Part shown: positions 10,913 through 21,936 of the stretch, piece after piece | How the letters are laid out: each line of letters begins with the position of its first letter | Numbering within the stretch: position 1 is the stretch's first letter | Origin: Legionella erythra | GTDB taxonomy: Bacteria; Pseudomonadota; Gammaproteobacteria; Legionellales; Legionellaceae | Reading direction: 5' to 3' | Length of the DNA stretch: 64,000 nt | Assembly: GCF_001467615.1 (NCBI RefSeq) | Contig: NZ_LNYA01000023.1 | Location: 201,365-265,364, forward strand | The notes under the pieces: model-generated | The model's database searches: none | Told to the model about the DNA's origin: nothing | Seen by the model: only the letters and a program-made list of their open reading frames with translations | Program-made: the position numbers and the translations under genes

Positions 10913-12762
10913 GATGGGGATTCGCTCTTCTTCATCTCAAAATAGGCATCCAGAACTTTACGCGCCACATTAGAGGCCAATACGTCATTTTCAACCATGA
11001 CTGCAATGGCGACTTCGGGATTTTCAACGGGCGCAAAGGCTATGAACAGGGAATGATCGCGTAAATGCTCAGGAATGACCTGATTGCGGCGTTTTTCATA
11101 CTGACGTCCACCGAAAACCTGCGCGGTTCCTGTTTTTGCTGCAACCGAGTAGGGGGGATTACGGCCAAACCGATATCCCGTCCCCTCATTGCTGGTAGTG
11201 ACTGCGTGCATGGCATCAACGATAATGTCCCAATTGGCTTCTTCATTAAGCTGCACCGCTTTTTCTTCAATGATTTGATAAGGGTGTACGTCGCCTTTAT
11301 CGCTTTGCACAGATTTTAACAGTAAATGGGGCCTGTACCGTTTGCCATGCTGACTCATGGTGGCCACAGCATTCGCTAACTGCAGCGGCGAGGCCAGCAT
11401 AAACCCCTGGCCGATGGCGGTAATCAAGGTGTCGCCGGGATACCAGGAAATGCCTTTCGTTCGCCTTTTCCAGGGTGCGCTCGGCAGAATGCCCGGTGCC
11501 TCTTCATGCAGATCGACTTTAGTCATCTGGCCAAAACCAAATTGGCTTAGCATTTTTTCAATTTCAGCGATACCCAGCTTATGACCCAGTTGATAAAAAT
11601 AGGTGTCGCAGGAGACTGTAATGGCGCGTTTCAGGTTAATGACCCCATGGCCGCCTTTTTTCCAGTCCCGGTAGGCATGGCTTACTCCGGGTAGACGGAA
11701 CCAGCCAGGATCATACACGCTGAAACCGGTATCGATGACACCTTTTTCAAGCCCGGCCAGTCCGACATAGGGTTTGACGGTGGAGGCGGGTGGGTATAAG
11801 CCCCGTACCGCGCGGTTATAGAGCGGTCGGTCGTGAGTATCCGAGAGTTTCTGGTAATCGGCAGATTTAATGCCGTTTACAAAGACATTGGGATCATAAC
11901 TTGGAGAACTCACCATGGTCAGGATTTCTCCGCCGCGTGCAGTCATGACCACCACGGCGCCCCGTTTATCTTTCATCGCCTCATAGGCTACCTGTTGCAG
12001 GCGGATATCCACCGTCAGGTAGAGCTTTTCACCGGAAACCGGGTTTTGTTTGTTTAATATACGAACCGTTCGGCCGCTGACATCCGTTTCAACCTGTTGA
12101 TAACCCACCTGCCCGTGCAGGATGTTTTCGTAGTATTTCTCAATACCGGATTTACCGATAAAGTTAGTCGCGCGGTAATTGGTGCTGTCTACCTGCTTCA
12201 GTTCCTGCACATTGATACGAGCAACATACCCAAGCAGATGAGCCGTCACTTCTCCCAGGGGATAATAACGCATTAAACGCGCCTTGATGCTGACCCCGGT
12301 GAATTGGTATTGATGAATAGCAAATGTTGCTACTTCCTCCTGGGTTAATTTCAATTTAATGGGGATGGGGACAAACGAGCGGTTCTGGCTGCGGATGCGT
12401 TTGAAATTTTCGACATCATCGTCGCTAATGGAGGGAAGTAAGGTTCTTAACCGGGTGATAGTATTGGTCATGTCACTTACCCGTTCCGGGGTGATTTCAA
12501 GAACATACACGGGAATATTTTCGGCAAGGACAACCCCATTTTTATCAAGAATTATCCCGCGCGGCGGCGCAATCGGGATGATGCTCATCTGATTCTTTAA
12601 AGACAGGGTTTCATAGCGCTTGAATTCGGCAATTTGCAGATAAGCCAGGCGTATCAACAACACGGCAGACAGGAGGACAACAAAAACAATGAGTATATTC
12701 AAACGAATACGATGGATTCGGATTTCCTGGCGATCATTTTTTACAGGATTATTCAGGCGCAT
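10909..12762 (-). CDS. mrdA: Penicillin-binding protein 2
   Basis: This class B PBP (617 residues) is the monofunctional transpeptidase of the elongasome. It has one N-terminal membrane anchor (LNILIVFVVLLSAVLLIRLAYL), a pedestal domain, then the transpeptidase: the active-site Ser is in YPPASTVKPYVGL, SxN is at SCDTYFY (SCD, as usual in PBP2), and KTG is in AAKTGTAQVFGG. It sits in the conserved order rsfS-rlmH-mrdA-rodA. Confidence 0.96.
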   Translation of the reverse strand: MRLNNPVKNDRQEIRIHRIRLNILIVFVVLLSAVLLIRLAYLQIAEFKRYETLSLKNQMSIIPIAPPRGIILDKNGVVLAENIPVYVLEITPERVSDMTNTITRLRTLLPSISDDDVENFKRIRSQNRSFVPIPIKLKLTQEEVATFAIHQYQFTGVSIKARLMRYYPLGEVTAHLLGYVARINVQELKQVDSTNYRATNFIGKSGIEKYYENILHGQVGYQQVETDVSGRTVRILNKQNPVSGEKLYLTVDIRLQQVAYEAMKDKRGAVVVMTARGGEILTMVSSPSYDPNVFVNGIKSADYQKLSDTHDRPLYNRAVRGLYPPASTVKPYVGLAGLEKGVIDTGFSVYDPGWFRLPGVSHAYRDWKKGGHGVINLKRAITVSCDTYFYQLGHKLGIAEIEKMLSQFGFGQMTKVDLHEEAPGILPSAPWKRRTKGISWYPGDTLITAIGQGFMLASPLQLANAVATMSQHGKRYRPHLLLKSVQSDKGDVHPYQIIEEKAVQLNEEANWDIIVDAMHAVTTSNEGTGYRFGRNPPYSVAAKTGTAQVFGGRQYEKRRNQVIPEHLRDHSLFIAFAPVENPEVAIAVMVENDVLASNVARKVLDAYFEMKKSESPS

Positions 12763-12821
12763 CGTTTAGGGCTACTCGGATTAATGGGCAACAAAAGTGC
12801 CATACATGGTAACGGAAAACT

Positions 12822-13292
12822 TCACTTATGGTAAGGGTGATTGCTATTTATTGCGAACGCGCGATAAATGGTTTCAAGCAATAAAATACGCACCAGGGGA
12901 TGCGGCAGCGTTAAGCGCGATAAAGACCAGTGTTCCTGGCTGTGATTCAGGATCGCAGGGGACAGGCCCTCCGGCCCGCCGATAATCAAGCAGATATGAC
13001 TATGGCTTTGCTGAAGGGCGTTCAATTTAATAGCCAGTTTTTCGCTGGTAAATTGTTCACCCTCAATAGCCAGCGCGATAACGCGGGCCCCAGGTGGTAT
13101 GGCGCTTTGAATCAATTGAGCCTCTTTATCCATGATGCGGGCCATATCACTGGATTTCGTCCGTTTGGTCAGAGGAATCTCAACAATGGACAAAGTGACA
13201 AAATCCTGAAGCCGTTTGCTGTATTCTTTAATCGCGTCATTAACCCAGGACGGCATTTTACTGCCGCAGGCAATGACTGTCATCTTCAACAT
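12822..13292 (-). CDS. rlmH: 23S rRNA pseudouridine-1915 N3-methyltransferase
   Basis: RlmH (156 residues) is a SPOUT-class, SAM-dependent methyltransferase that methylates pseudouridine 1915 of 23S rRNA on assembled 70S ribosomes. Signatures are LIIGGPEGLSPAI, the trefoil-knot SAM site, and the C-terminal SRLTLPHPLVRILLLETIYR. It follows rsfS by 8 bases and precedes mrdA, the usual gammaproteobacterial arrangement. Confidence 0.96.
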   Translation of the reverse strand: MLKMTVIACGSKMPSWVNDAIKEYSKRLQDFVTLSIVEIPLTKRTKSSDMARIMDKEAQLIQSAIPPGARVIALAIEGEQFTSEKLAIKLNALQQSHSHICLIIGGPEGLSPAILNHSQEHWSLSRLTLPHPLVRILLLETIYRAFAINSNHPYHK

Positions 13293-13300
13293 ACTGAACC

Positions 13301-13639
13301 TTACGCGGTGCTATCCTGCCACAACCCTTCAAGATTATAGAATGAACGACTGTCAGGCTGCATAACATGGAGAATAAAATCGCCAAAATCAACCAGAGCC
13401 CATTCGCCGGCATCAATACCGTGCGAGCCGATGGCCGAAATGCCGTTCGCCTTCATTTTTTCCATTGCTGTCTCCGCTATCGCCTTGACATGGCGGGATG
13501 AGCGGCCGCTGCAAACCACCATGTAATCGGTGATGGCCGTTTGCTGCCTTACATCAAGGACATTAACGTCAATGGCCTGCATTTCGTCGAGAATATGCAG
13601 GAGTTGTTTAAGTTCTGCAGGTTGATTGGCCATAGTCAT
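13301..13639 (-). CDS. rsfS: Ribosomal silencing factor RsfS
   Basis: RsfS (112 residues) binds uL14 on the 50S subunit and blocks subunit joining when nutrients are low. Family motifs include DVNVLDVRQQTAITDYMVV, SRHVKAIAE and WALVDFGDFILHVM. An alternative start two codons in (MANQPAE) is possible. It is the first gene of the rsfS-rlmH-mrdA-rodA cluster. Confidence 0.95.
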   Translation of the reverse strand: MTMANQPAELKQLLHILDEMQAIDVNVLDVRQQTAITDYMVVCSGRSSRHVKAIAETAMEKMKANGISAIGSHGIDAGEWALVDFGDFILHVMQPDSRSFYNLEGLWQDSTA

Positions 13640-13714
13640 GAATACTTGTTTCCAAAAAGGCGTTGGATAATATCAGTAAAATCAAAAAGTCTCAAAGGCA
13701 TTGGTGTCAATTGA

Positions 13715-15160
13715 CTACATTTCATGGCTCTTCCTGGATAATAAATGCCTTATAAGCAGGTTGATCAGTAAACAGATTGCCGTTGCTATAGTTAGAATGA
13801 TTAACAATTGAGTAAAGCTCGCGGCATAATGGCTTTTCAATTCAATAACGGACTGGATGCCGGGATCAATCGCCGTCAAGATAGCCAATTTGCCCGATAG
13901 ATAACCACCGATGCCCAGCGAGACGAAAAAGATCCCCATCATGGTGCTGACTTTTCGTCGACTGGCCAAGATCGTAATGGCGGACAGTCCCACAGGAGAA
14001 AGCAGCAATTCAGCCATGGATATCAGGAGATAAGCCGGAATAAAGTAAAGCGGCGAAAGCAAGGCCTGGGAGGTGTTTTCCCGACTGACGAGGGTAATCA
14101 AGGCATAAGCCAGCCACATAAAGATCATCGCCAAAAAAAACTTGTTACCGGTTCGTTTCCCGCTTTGCACACTGGTTAACTGTGGTTTGCTTCGTGAAAG
14201 AAAATAACCAAACAGCAGCATGCCGATGCTTTGAATGCTGACATAATAGGGAGGCGGAAATTGTATATCCAGAAAGGTCGGTTGCACGACACGGGCAATA
14301 AACAGCGTCAAGGACATAAACATCTGGAAATAGAATGCCCAGAACATGACCGATACGAGGCATAGCAGCCCAATCACGATCGTTTGTCGCCCCTGTTGTG
14401 GGGACTCTCGCTTCACAGTGGTCAATAAATAAGCTAACGACAAAGCCACAACACCTAAAAAGGCGATATCAGCCAGCCTGGGGTACCATAAAATACCAAA
14501 CGAGGCCAGCCACAATAAAAACATCATGCCCAGGGCTTTGATTATCTTTACTGGCTGGTATTCAAACGGGTGATAATCTTCGATGCGATACCGTTTGATG
14601 CCAAAGGCAAACACGGCAAAGGCGATGATCATGCCGAAAGCGGCGCTCGCAAACGTTACAGACCAGCCAAAATAGGAATTCAAATAACTGGGCAGCGTGG
14701 TACCGAGGATGATCCCGGTGGTAATGCCCATATAAAACACCGTAAAGCCACTTTCCCGTTTAGGCGAATCAACGGGGTATTCGTTGCCGAGCAGAGAGGA
14801 AATATTCGGCTTCAGTAAACCCGTACCCACCGCAATCCCAGCCAGAGCAATCAACATGGCCAATTTGGAGTGAATGATGGTTAGAAGCGTATAGCTTAGG
14901 AAGAGAAAGACAGCACCCGCCAGTACCGTGTTTTTTTGACCCAGCAGGTGATCCGCAATCCAGCCGCCAATGACAGGGGATAAATAAGTCAGTGCAGTAA
15001 AAGAGCCGACCAAGGCATAGATGTGTTTATCATGCCAGTGGTAATGACTGGCTAAGTAAAGGGCTAAAAGCGACTGAACAACGTAAAATCCATAACGCTC
15101 CCACATTTCGGTTGCAAAAAAAACGCGAAGAGAGGGTGGGTGTTTAACATTCGTATCCAC
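13715..15160 (-). CDS. POT-family proton-dependent oligopeptide transporter
   Basis: This 481-residue integral membrane protein with about 12-14 hydrophobic helices belongs to the PTR2/POT branch of the major facilitator superfamily, which imports di- and tripeptides with protons. The family motif ExxERxxxY is visible near the N-terminus as ATEMWERYGFYVV, followed by GGWIADHLLGQKNTV and the loop GTGLLKPNISSLLG. It is monocistronic. Peptide and amino-acid import suits an amino-acid-feeding organism such as Legionella; the exact substrate cannot be read from sequence. Confidence 0.92.
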   Translation of the reverse strand: MDTNVKHPPSLRVFFATEMWERYGFYVVQSLLALYLASHYHWHDKHIYALVGSFTALTYLSPVIGGWIADHLLGQKNTVLAGAVFLFLSYTLLTIIHSKLAMLIALAGIAVGTGLLKPNISSLLGNEYPVDSPKRESGFTVFYMGITTGIILGTTLPSYLNSYFGWSVTFASAAFGMIIAFAVFAFGIKRYRIEDYHPFEYQPVKIIKALGMMFLLWLASFGILWYPRLADIAFLGVVALSLAYLLTTVKRESPQQGRQTIVIGLLCLVSVMFWAFYFQMFMSLTLFIARVVQPTFLDIQFPPPYYVSIQSIGMLLFGYFLSRSKPQLTSVQSGKRTGNKFFLAMIFMWLAYALITLVSRENTSQALLSPLYFIPAYLLISMAELLLSPVGLSAITILASRRKVSTMMGIFFVSLGIGGYLSGKLAILTAIDPGIQSVIELKSHYAASFTQLLIILTIATAICLLINLLIRHLLSRKSHEM

Positions 15161-15308
15161 GATGACCTTATTTTAGGCAAAGATAATTAAATATTATCAT
15201 ATCACCAAGACAAAATGCAGCATTATAACCGGAATAATTCACGCCGGGCCGGCAGTAGTGTAGACTAGCGATGTAAATGCAAGTAACTGTTTTTTAGTCG
15301 TTCTTTGG

Positions 15309-17006
15309 ATGGAATTAATCATGACTATGACACGCAAGGCCCACCCCGTCAAAGCGCCGCGGGGAACTGTTCTTCATTCCCGCAACTGGCTCACCGAAGC
15401 GGCTCTAAGAATGCTGATGAATAATCTGGATCCCGAGGTAGCTGAAAACCCGGATGAGTTGATTGTTTATGGCGGTTTGGGCCGTGCAGCAAGAAACTGG
15501 GCCTGTTTCGATAAAATGGTTGAGGTTTTGAAAGTACTTGGAGAAGATGAAACCCTGCTTGTACAGTCGGGTAAACCGGTCGGAGTTTTTAAGACCCATG
15601 TGAATGCGCCGCGCGTCCTGCTGGCCAACTCCAATTTGGTTCCCAAATGGGCTACCTGGGATCATTTCAACGAGCTCGATAAAAAAGGCCTGATGATGTA
15701 TGGGCAAATGACAGCCGGCAGCTGGATTTATATCGGCTCGCAGGGCATTGTCCAGGGTACCTATGAAACCTTTGTCGCAGCGGCCAGGCAACATTACCAC
15801 GGTGATTTAAGCGGACGCTGGATTCTAACGGCAGGATTGGGAGGAATGGGTGGTGCCCAACCGCTGGCGGCTACAATGGCGGGTGCCAGTATACTGGCTG
15901 TCGAATGTGATCCATCGCGGATTAAAAAACGCCTGTCGACCAGATACCTTGATCGATACACTGAAAACCTGGACGAGGCTTTGCAGTGGATTGACGAATC
16001 CTGCCGGAATAAAGCCCCCTTATCGGTTGGTTTGTTAGGCAATGCTGCTGATATTTACCCCGAGTTGCTTAAACGTAAACTTAAACCATCGCTGATTACA
16101 GATCAAACAAGTGCCCACGATCCATTGAATGGCTATCTGCCCCAGGGATGGACACTGGAGCAGGCCGGTGAGATGAGAAAAACGGCCCCGGCAAGGGTCA
16201 TTGAAGCCGCTAAACAATCGATTGCGGTGCAGGTCAATGCCATGCTCGGCTTTAAGCAGCAGGGCATACCGGTTTTTGATTATGGCAATAACATTCGACA
16301 AATGGCATTTGAAGAGGGGGTCAGGGAGGCATTTGCCATTCCTGGTTTTGTGCCGGCTTATATACGGCCGCTTTTCTGTGAAGGAATCGGCCCTTTTCGC
16401 TGGGTCGCTTTGTCGGGTGACCCGCAGGATATTTATGCCACGGATAAAAAGGTTAAGGAATTGATACCGGATAATCCCCATTTACACCGATGGCTCGACA
16501 TGGCGCATGAAAAGATAGCCTTTCAGGGTTTGCCGGCACGAATCTGCTGGGTCGGATTAAAAGACAGGGCGCGTCTTGCTCTCGCGTTTAATGAAATGGT
16601 CAGACGAGGGGAGGTGATTGCCCCCATTGTCATTGGCCGCGATCACCTGGATTCAGGCTCTGTCGCGAGTCCAAACAGGGAAACGGAGGGCATGCTCGAT
16701 GGCAGTGATGCCATTTCTGATTGGCCCCTCCTTAATGCCTTGCTCAATTGCGCAAGCGGTGCCACCTGGGTCAGCATTCATCATGGTGGCGGCGTCGGTA
16801 TGGGTTTTTCTCAACATGCTGGTGTTGTTATTGTTGCCGATGGCAGTGAGGCTGCGGCTTTGCGCCTGCAGCGGGTTTTGTTCAATGATCCGGCCACTGG
16901 CGTTATGCGCCACGCGGATGCTGGTTATGAATTGGCCCGTCGATGCGCCAAAGCCAACCAGTTATGGCTGCCGATGATGGATGAGGAGAGTATTGCTCAT
17001 GGCTGA
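15309..17006 (+). CDS. hutU: Urocanate hydratase
   Basis: HutU converts urocanate to imidazolone propionate with tightly bound NAD+, the second step of histidine breakdown. The protein (561-565 residues) matches the family over its length: [77 protein letters not shown] 15309 is given; ATG 15321, four codons later, has GGATGGA at a better distance and may be the true start. Its stop overlaps the hutH start by 8 bases. HutI and HutG are not in the window. Confidence 0.96.
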   Translation: MELIMTMTRKAHPVKAPRGTVLHSRNWLTEAALRMLMNNLDPEVAENPDELIVYGGLGRAARNWACFDKMVEVLKVLGEDETLLVQSGKPVGVFKTHVNAPRVLLANSNLVPKWATWDHFNELDKKGLMMYGQMTAGSWIYIGSQGIVQGTYETFVAAARQHYHGDLSGRWILTAGLGGMGGAQPLAATMAGASILAVECDPSRIKKRLSTRYLDRYTENLDEALQWIDESCRNKAPLSVGLLGNAADIYPELLKRKLKPSLITDQTSAHDPLNGYLPQGWTLEQAGEMRKTAPARVIEAAKQSIAVQVNAMLGFKQQGIPVFDYGNNIRQMAFEEGVREAFAIPGFVPAYIRPLFCEGIGPFRWVALSGDPQDIYATDKKVKELIPDNPHLHRWLDMAHEKIAFQGLPARICWVGLKDRARLALAFNEMVRRGEVIAPIVIGRDHLDSGSVASPNRETEGMLDGSDAISDWPLLNALLNCASGATWVSIHHGGGVGMGFSQHAGVVIVADGSEAAALRLQRVLFNDPATGVMRHADAGYELARRCAKANQLWLPMMDEESIAHG

Positions 17007-18534
17007 TTTTTTTACCCTTAAACCGCGCCAGATGACCTTGAGCGACTATGATGAGCTGATTAAAAGCGGCCGCCCCTGTAAACTGGACGAATCCGCTTTG
17101 GCAGGGATTCAGGCTTCGCAACGGACGGTCTGGAATATTGTGGAGCAGGGCGACACGGTGTATGGCATCAATACCGGATTCGGCTCCCTTGCTAATCAGG
17201 TGATAAGTCAGGCACATCTTAAACAGCTGCAACGCAACATCGTGTTATCGCATGCCTGCGGCACTGGTGAATTACTGGACGATGAGTTGGTGGCTTTGAT
17301 GCTCCTGCTTAAAATTAACAGCTTGGCTCAGGGTTATTCAGGCGTCAGGCCTGAACTCATTGACGCACTCCTTCGCCTCTACAATCATCAGGTTTATCCC
17401 TGCATCCCGGCAAAAGGATCGGTAGGCGCCTCCGGCGATCTGGCGCCGCTTGCTCATCTGGCTTTGCCGTTACTGGGTGTGGGCGAAGTGAGGCATCAGG
17501 GGCGCAGAATGAGCGCGGTCGAAGGGCTTAAAATCGCAGGTCTCGAGGTCATGGAGCTTGCACCTAAGGAAGGACTCGCCTTGCTGAACGGCCTGCAGGC
17601 GTCTACGGCCATTGCCATGCAGGCCCTTAAGATCGCAGAACGGCTATTCGCGGTGGCTGTTCTTGCCGGCAGCCTCTCGGTCGATGCGGCATGCGGCAGC
17701 GATGTTCCTTTTGATGACCGTATCCATGTTGCCCGAGGCCACGCGGTGCAGCGCGAGGTTGCGATGCAATATCAGACCCTGCTTAAAGGCAGCGCCATTC
17801 GTGAATCGCATCGGGATTGTAAACGGGTTCAGGACCCATACTCCCTGCGTTGCCAGCCCCAGATCATGGGGGCTGTGCTCAACCAGATCCGGTTTGTTGC
17901 AGCCACACTGTTAGTCGAAGCGAATGCCGTATCGGATAACCCCCTGGTGTTTTCCCGGGAGGGCGATATTCTCTCTGGCGGCAATTTCCATGGTGAAATG
18001 ATTGCCATGGCCGCCGATAATCTCGCCTTAGCCATTGCGGAAACAGGCGCTGCCTCCGAACGGCGGATAGCTCTGTTGATTGATCGGCATTTCAGCGGCC
18101 TGCCTGCATTTTTGGTGAAAGAAAGCGGCCTTAATTCAGGCTTTATGATCGCGCATGTTACAGCTGCCGCTTGCGCCAGCGACAACAAAGCGTTGGCGCA
18201 TCCTCATTCTGTCGACAGCCTGCCCACCTCGGCGAATCAGGAAGATCATGTGTCCATGGCCACCAATGCAGCACGACGCCTGCAGATGATGAATGACAAT
18301 ACCGCGACCATCCTGGCGATTGAATTACTGGCTGCCTGCCAGGGACTTGAATTTCATAAACCGCTCACTACCTCGCCGCCCCTGCAAAAAGTATATGAAA
18401 AGGTCCGGGCATACGTACCCGCTTACGGAGAAGATCGTTATTTTGCTCCAGATATAGCCATTATCAAGGATAACATTCTAAATGGCGAAATCAGCTGGAA
18501 TTTAACGGGGATAGACTGGCAATGGCAGGGATGA
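16999..18534 (+). CDS. hutH: Histidine ammonia-lyase
   Basis: HutH deaminates histidine to urocanate, the first step of the pathway. The Ala-Ser-Gly triplet that cyclises to the MIO cofactor is at residues 144-146 within [14 protein letters not shown], matching the known position in the family. I chose ATG 16999, preceded by GAGGAGAG at ideal spacing. An earlier in-frame ATG at 16981 lies inside hutU. The length of 511 residues is normal. Translationally coupled to hutU. Confidence 0.97.
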   Translation: MADFFTLKPRQMTLSDYDELIKSGRPCKLDESALAGIQASQRTVWNIVEQGDTVYGINTGFGSLANQVISQAHLKQLQRNIVLSHACGTGELLDDELVALMLLLKINSLAQGYSGVRPELIDALLRLYNHQVYPCIPAKGSVGASGDLAPLAHLALPLLGVGEVRHQGRRMSAVEGLKIAGLEVMELAPKEGLALLNGLQASTAIAMQALKIAERLFAVAVLAGSLSVDAACGSDVPFDDRIHVARGHAVQREVAMQYQTLLKGSAIRESHRDCKRVQDPYSLRCQPQIMGAVLNQIRFVAATLLVEANAVSDNPLVFSREGDILSGGNFHGEMIAMAADNLALAIAETGAASERRIALLIDRHFSGLPAFLVKESGLNSGFMIAHVTAAACASDNKALAHPHSVDSLPTSANQEDHVSMATNAARRLQMMNDNTATILAIELLAACQGLEFHKPLTTSPPLQKVYEKVRAYVPAYGEDRYFAPDIAIIKDNILNGEISWNLTGIDWQWQG

Positions 18535-19946
18535 ATATGGGCTTAAACGTCGCATTTACAGAATTCATGCATGAATATAGCAATAATCCTTACCCTTCAG
18601 TCTCTAAGCGGCGCGATATGCTAAAACAGCTTAAAAACATGCTGAAGGCGAATGGTGAAGAACTAGCCGCCGCCATCCAGGCCGACTATTGCCATCGCTC
18701 AAAAACCGAGTCGCTTTTTTTAGAAATTTATCCGTCAATTAAAGCCATAGATTATTGCCTGTCGCATTTACGGTCATGGACTAAACCACGCAAAAAACGG
18801 GTATCCTGGCATTTCTGGCCCGCGTCCGCCTATGTACTTCCCCAACCTGTAGGCGTTGTGGGTATTATCGTACCCTGGAATTACCCGGTTTTTTTATCAA
18901 TCGTTCCTTTGGCCTATGCCCTGGCGGCCGGCAACCGCGTCCTGGTTAAAATGTCTGAATTAAGTAGTGAACTGGGTCAGGTTATGCAGAGGCTTATTTC
19001 ATCCTTACCGACGGTTAGCCAATTTGTCAAAATTATCGACGGGGATGTCGAGGTGGGCAGGGCGTTCTCCAGTCTGCCTTTTGGGCATTTGTTGTTTACC
19101 GGCTCCACACAGGTTGGTCGGGCTGTTATGGCGTCAGCCAGCAAGCACCTCACTCCAGTTACCCTGGAGTTGGGTGGTAAATCACCCGCTATTTTATCAG
19201 ACGGCATGAATCCCGCGTACCTGCCGCGCTTGTTTATGGGCAAACTCTTTAATGCTGGTCAGACCTGCATTGCACCGGATTATCTGTTAGTACCTGCGGG
19301 GCTTGAATCATATATAGAAAGCCGATTTGCTGAATTCATCAACAGGCATTATCCCAATTTAATGGCCAATGACAATTATACAGGCATTATTTCTTTAGCC
19401 CATAAGCAACGATTACAGGAACTGGTTGACGATGCGCGGCAAAAGGGCGCCCGCGTTGTGCAGTTCGGACAGGAGATTGAGACGGTTCAAAAAATACCGG
19501 TGTATCTTATTTTCAATGTCAACAGTAACATGAAGGTTATGCATGAGGAAATTTTCGGTCCTATTCTGCCGATCATGACTTATGAAAAGCTGGCAGATGC
19601 CATTCATTTTATCAATTCCATGCCTAATCCTCTGGCCCTCTATTATTTTGGCGATGATAAAGACGAGTTGAAGCGATTGGAGTATGGGACATTGTCAGGC
19701 GCACTCACCATTAATGATACGCTGATGCACGTTGCTATTGATGATCTGCCCTTCGGCGGTGTCGGACAAAGCGGGTTTGGCCAATACCATGGCCAGGAAG
19801 GATTTGACCGTTTTTCACAATTAAAGCCGGTGTTTAAAAAGAAACGTATTGCTACGGCGGCCTGGCTTTATCCCCCGTATGGCAAGCTGATACACTGGTA
19901 TCTTCGTTACATAGCCGGAATCAATTTAGGGAGAAATAATGAATAA
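18522..19946 (+). CDS. Aldehyde dehydrogenase, coniferyl-aldehyde-dehydrogenase type
   Basis: This 474-residue NAD(P)+-dependent aldehyde dehydrogenase shows [21 protein letters not shown], the catalytic Glu in [12 protein letters not shown], and the catalytic Cys in [25 protein letters not shown] and the C-terminal RFSQLKPVF...YPPYG are typical of the coniferyl aldehyde dehydrogenase (CalB-like) and fatty-aldehyde group. The substrate is unknown. It overlaps hutH by 13 bases and the next short-chain dehydrogenase by 8, so it sits in the hut transcription unit, although it has no known step in histidine breakdown. Confidence 0.9.
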   Translation: MAGMNMGLNVAFTEFMHEYSNNPYPSVSKRRDMLKQLKNMLKANGEELAAAIQADYCHRSKTESLFLEIYPSIKAIDYCLSHLRSWTKPRKKRVSWHFWPASAYVLPQPVGVVGIIVPWNYPVFLSIVPLAYALAAGNRVLVKMSELSSELGQVMQRLISSLPTVSQFVKIIDGDVEVGRAFSSLPFGHLLFTGSTQVGRAVMASASKHLTPVTLELGGKSPAILSDGMNPAYLPRLFMGKLFNAGQTCIAPDYLLVPAGLESYIESRFAEFINRHYPNLMANDNYTGIISLAHKQRLQELVDDARQKGARVVQFGQEIETVQKIPVYLIFNVNSNMKVMHEEIFGPILPIMTYEKLADAIHFINSMPNPLALYYFGDDKDELKRLEYGTLSGALTINDTLMHVAIDDLPFGGVGQSGFGQYHGQEGFDRFSQLKPVFKKKRIATAAWLYPPYGKLIHWYLRYIAGINLGRNNE

Positions 19947-20745
19947 GGTCCTCTTTATCAGTGGCGCCAGCCGAGGTATTGGACGTGCAATCGCCCATCG
20001 CTTTGCCCGTGAAAAAGCCTGCATTGCCATTGCGGCCAAAACCACGACTCCTCATCCTAAACTCGAAGGCACCATCTACAGTGTCGCCGAGGAAGTTGAG
20101 AGGCTGGGCGGACAAGCCTTGCCCTTAGTCGTTGATGTCCGCGATGAAGAGCAAATTGAGGGAGCCATTAAGGAAACAGTGTCCCGCTTTGGCCGGCTTG
20201 ACGTGCTCATCAATAATGCCAGTGCAATAAACTTAACGGATACCTTGTCGACCACGATGAAGCGTTATGATTTGATGCAGGAGGTCAATGCTCGCGCTAC
20301 CTTTGCCTGTTCTAAAGCCGCTATTCCTTACCTTAAACAGTCCAATAATCCGCATATTCTCACCTTATCCCCCCCTTTAAGTCTGGATAAAAAGTGGTAT
20401 GCTGCGCATCTCGCCTATACCCTGAGTAAAATGGGAATGAGCCTTTGCACGCTTGGGCTGGCGGAAGAATTTAAGCAGGCCGGGATTGCGGTTAATTCCC
20501 TATGGCCTAAAACCACCATTGCAACTGCAGCAATAGAGGTGCATTTTCCAGAGGCCATTTATAAGGCCAGCCGTAAACCCGCCATTGTCGCGGATGCGGC
20601 TTACTGGATTGTCAATCAACCTGCACGTGAAACAACGGGGCATTTTTTTATTGACGAAGACGTTTTACGCCAGTCTGGTATTCAGGATTTTTCCGTGTAT
20701 GCTATTGACCCCAGTCAACAGCCCTATCCCGATTTATTTTTATGA
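19939..20745 (+). CDS. Short-chain dehydrogenase, HSDL2-like
   Basis: This 268-residue SDR has a cofactor motif at the N-terminus ([18 protein letters not shown]) and NNASAI. The catalytic Tyr-x3-Lys is in [11 protein letters not shown], with the preceding Ser in LTLSPPL. The segment [16 protein letters not shown], where many SDRs are shorter, is characteristic of the HSDL2-like branch associated with lipid metabolism. The substrate is unknown. Its start overlaps the aldehyde dehydrogenase stop and its stop overlaps the rnhA start (ATGA), so all these genes are co-translated. Confidence 0.88.
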   Translation: MNKVLFISGASRGIGRAIAHRFAREKACIAIAAKTTTPHPKLEGTIYSVAEEVERLGGQALPLVVDVRDEEQIEGAIKETVSRFGRLDVLINNASAINLTDTLSTTMKRYDLMQEVNARATFACSKAAIPYLKQSNNPHILTLSPPLSLDKKWYAAHLAYTLSKMGMSLCTLGLAEEFKQAGIAVNSLWPKTTIATAAIEVHFPEAIYKASRKPAIVADAAYWIVNQPARETTGHFFIDEDVLRQSGIQDFSVYAIDPSQQPYPDLFL

Positions 20746-21179
20746 CAGTTGAAATATTTACTGATGGCGCCTGCAAAGGCAACCCCGGCCCCGGCGGCTG
20801 GGGAGCTTTATTGCGTTACAATGGCCAGGAAAAAGCAATTTATGGCGGTGAATCGCATACCACCAACAATCGAATGGAATTAACAGCAGCCATTCGTGCA
20901 CTTGAAGCGTTGACGCGTCCGTGTGTGGTTGATTTGTACACTGATTCACAGTATGTGCGGCAGGGCATGATGGAGTGGCTTCAGGGCTGGAAAAAAAAAG
21001 GCTGGGTCAATGCCAGGAAAGAGCCGGTTAAAAATGCCGATTTATGGCAGGAGCTTGACAGGTTAAACAAAATACATACTATTCGCTGGCATTGGGTGCG
21101 GGGTCATTCAGGTCACCCGGAAAACGAAAAAGCGGATGAACTGGCCAATCTGGCAATTACTGAAATGTTGAAGGGTTAA
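20742..21179 (+). CDS. rnhA: Ribonuclease HI
   Basis: RNase HI (145 residues) cleaves the RNA strand of RNA-DNA hybrids. Catalytic acids are visible in [31 protein letters not shown] and the C-terminal NEKADELAN. The handle region [17 protein letters not shown] and the active-site His in [11 protein letters not shown] are present. It starts with an ATGA overlap and stops one base before dnaQ; rnhA-dnaQ adjacency is common in this class. Confidence 0.97.
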   Translation: MTVEIFTDGACKGNPGPGGWGALLRYNGQEKAIYGGESHTTNNRMELTAAIRALEALTRPCVVDLYTDSQYVRQGMMEWLQGWKKKGWVNARKEPVKNADLWQELDRLNKIHTIRWHWVRGHSGHPENEKADELANLAITEMLKG

Positions 21180-21180
21180 T

Positions 21181-21876
21181 ATGCGGCAAATAGTTTTGGA
21201 TACTGAAACGACCGGTATAGGTCCTGAGTTGGGGCATCGGATCATTGAGATCGGTTGTGTTGAGTTAATTGACAGAAAATTAACCGGCCGCCATTTTCAT
21301 GCTTATTTAAATCCCAACCGCGAAGTGGAGGAGGGGGCTTTTCGTGTTCATGGCATCAGTACTGAGTTTCTTCAGGACAAGCCTCCCTTTGAAGCCATTG
21401 TCGATGAATTCATTCAATTCATTGCTGGTACCGAGCTTATTATTCATAATGCGCCGTTTGATGTGGGTTTTATTGAAGCGGAGTTGAATTGGGTTAAATG
21501 GCCAAAACGATTATCTGATTATTGTACTGTCTGTGATACGCTGGTTTTAGCCCGCGAAAAACATCCTGGCCAACGTAACAGCCTGGATGCGCTGTGCAAA
21601 CGGTATGAAATTGATAACTCCAATCGCACCCTCCATGGTGCATTGCTCGACGCCGAAATATTGGCCCACGTATATCTCACCATGACAGGCGGTCAGGCCC
21701 AATTGTTCGAAGACGAGGGCCTTGCAGCCACTCATGTGGCCAGTCAGCAGCAAAATCAAGGGTTTCCGCTCCTCTCGAGCCATTCCCCAATCATTGCAGT
21801 TAATGAACAGGAGCAGCAGCGTCATCAGGATTTTGTTGAGTTTTTAGTTAAAAAATCAGGCGTTAATCTCTGGTAG
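21181..21876 (+). CDS. dnaQ: DNA polymerase III epsilon subunit
   Basis: This 231-residue 3'-5' proofreading exonuclease of the replicative polymerase is of the DEDDh type: Asp/Glu in LDTETTG, Asp in HNAPFDVGFIE, and His-x4-Asp in LHGALLDAEILAHVYL. The C-terminal region after about residue 185 is the flexible linker and polymerase-binding tail. It follows rnhA by one base and is followed by the REP-like inverted repeat pair. Confidence 0.96.
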   Translation: MRQIVLDTETTGIGPELGHRIIEIGCVELIDRKLTGRHFHAYLNPNREVEEGAFRVHGISTEFLQDKPPFEAIVDEFIQFIAGTELIIHNAPFDVGFIEAELNWVKWPKRLSDYCTVCDTLVLAREKHPGQRNSLDALCKRYEIDNSNRTLHGALLDAEILAHVYLTMTGGQAQLFEDEGLAATHVASQQQNQGFPLLSSHSPIIAVNEQEQQRHQDFVEFLVKKSGVNLW

Positions 21877-21936
21877 ACAGAGGAATCCTGACTTCGGTTG
21901 CCTTCTACCACTGCACCATCAATGAAGTGATGGATC

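Noticed and set aside
16981-16998. Earlier ATG for hutH
   Set aside because: It lies before the GAGGAGAG ribosome binding site and inside hutU; ATG 16999 fits spacing and family length.
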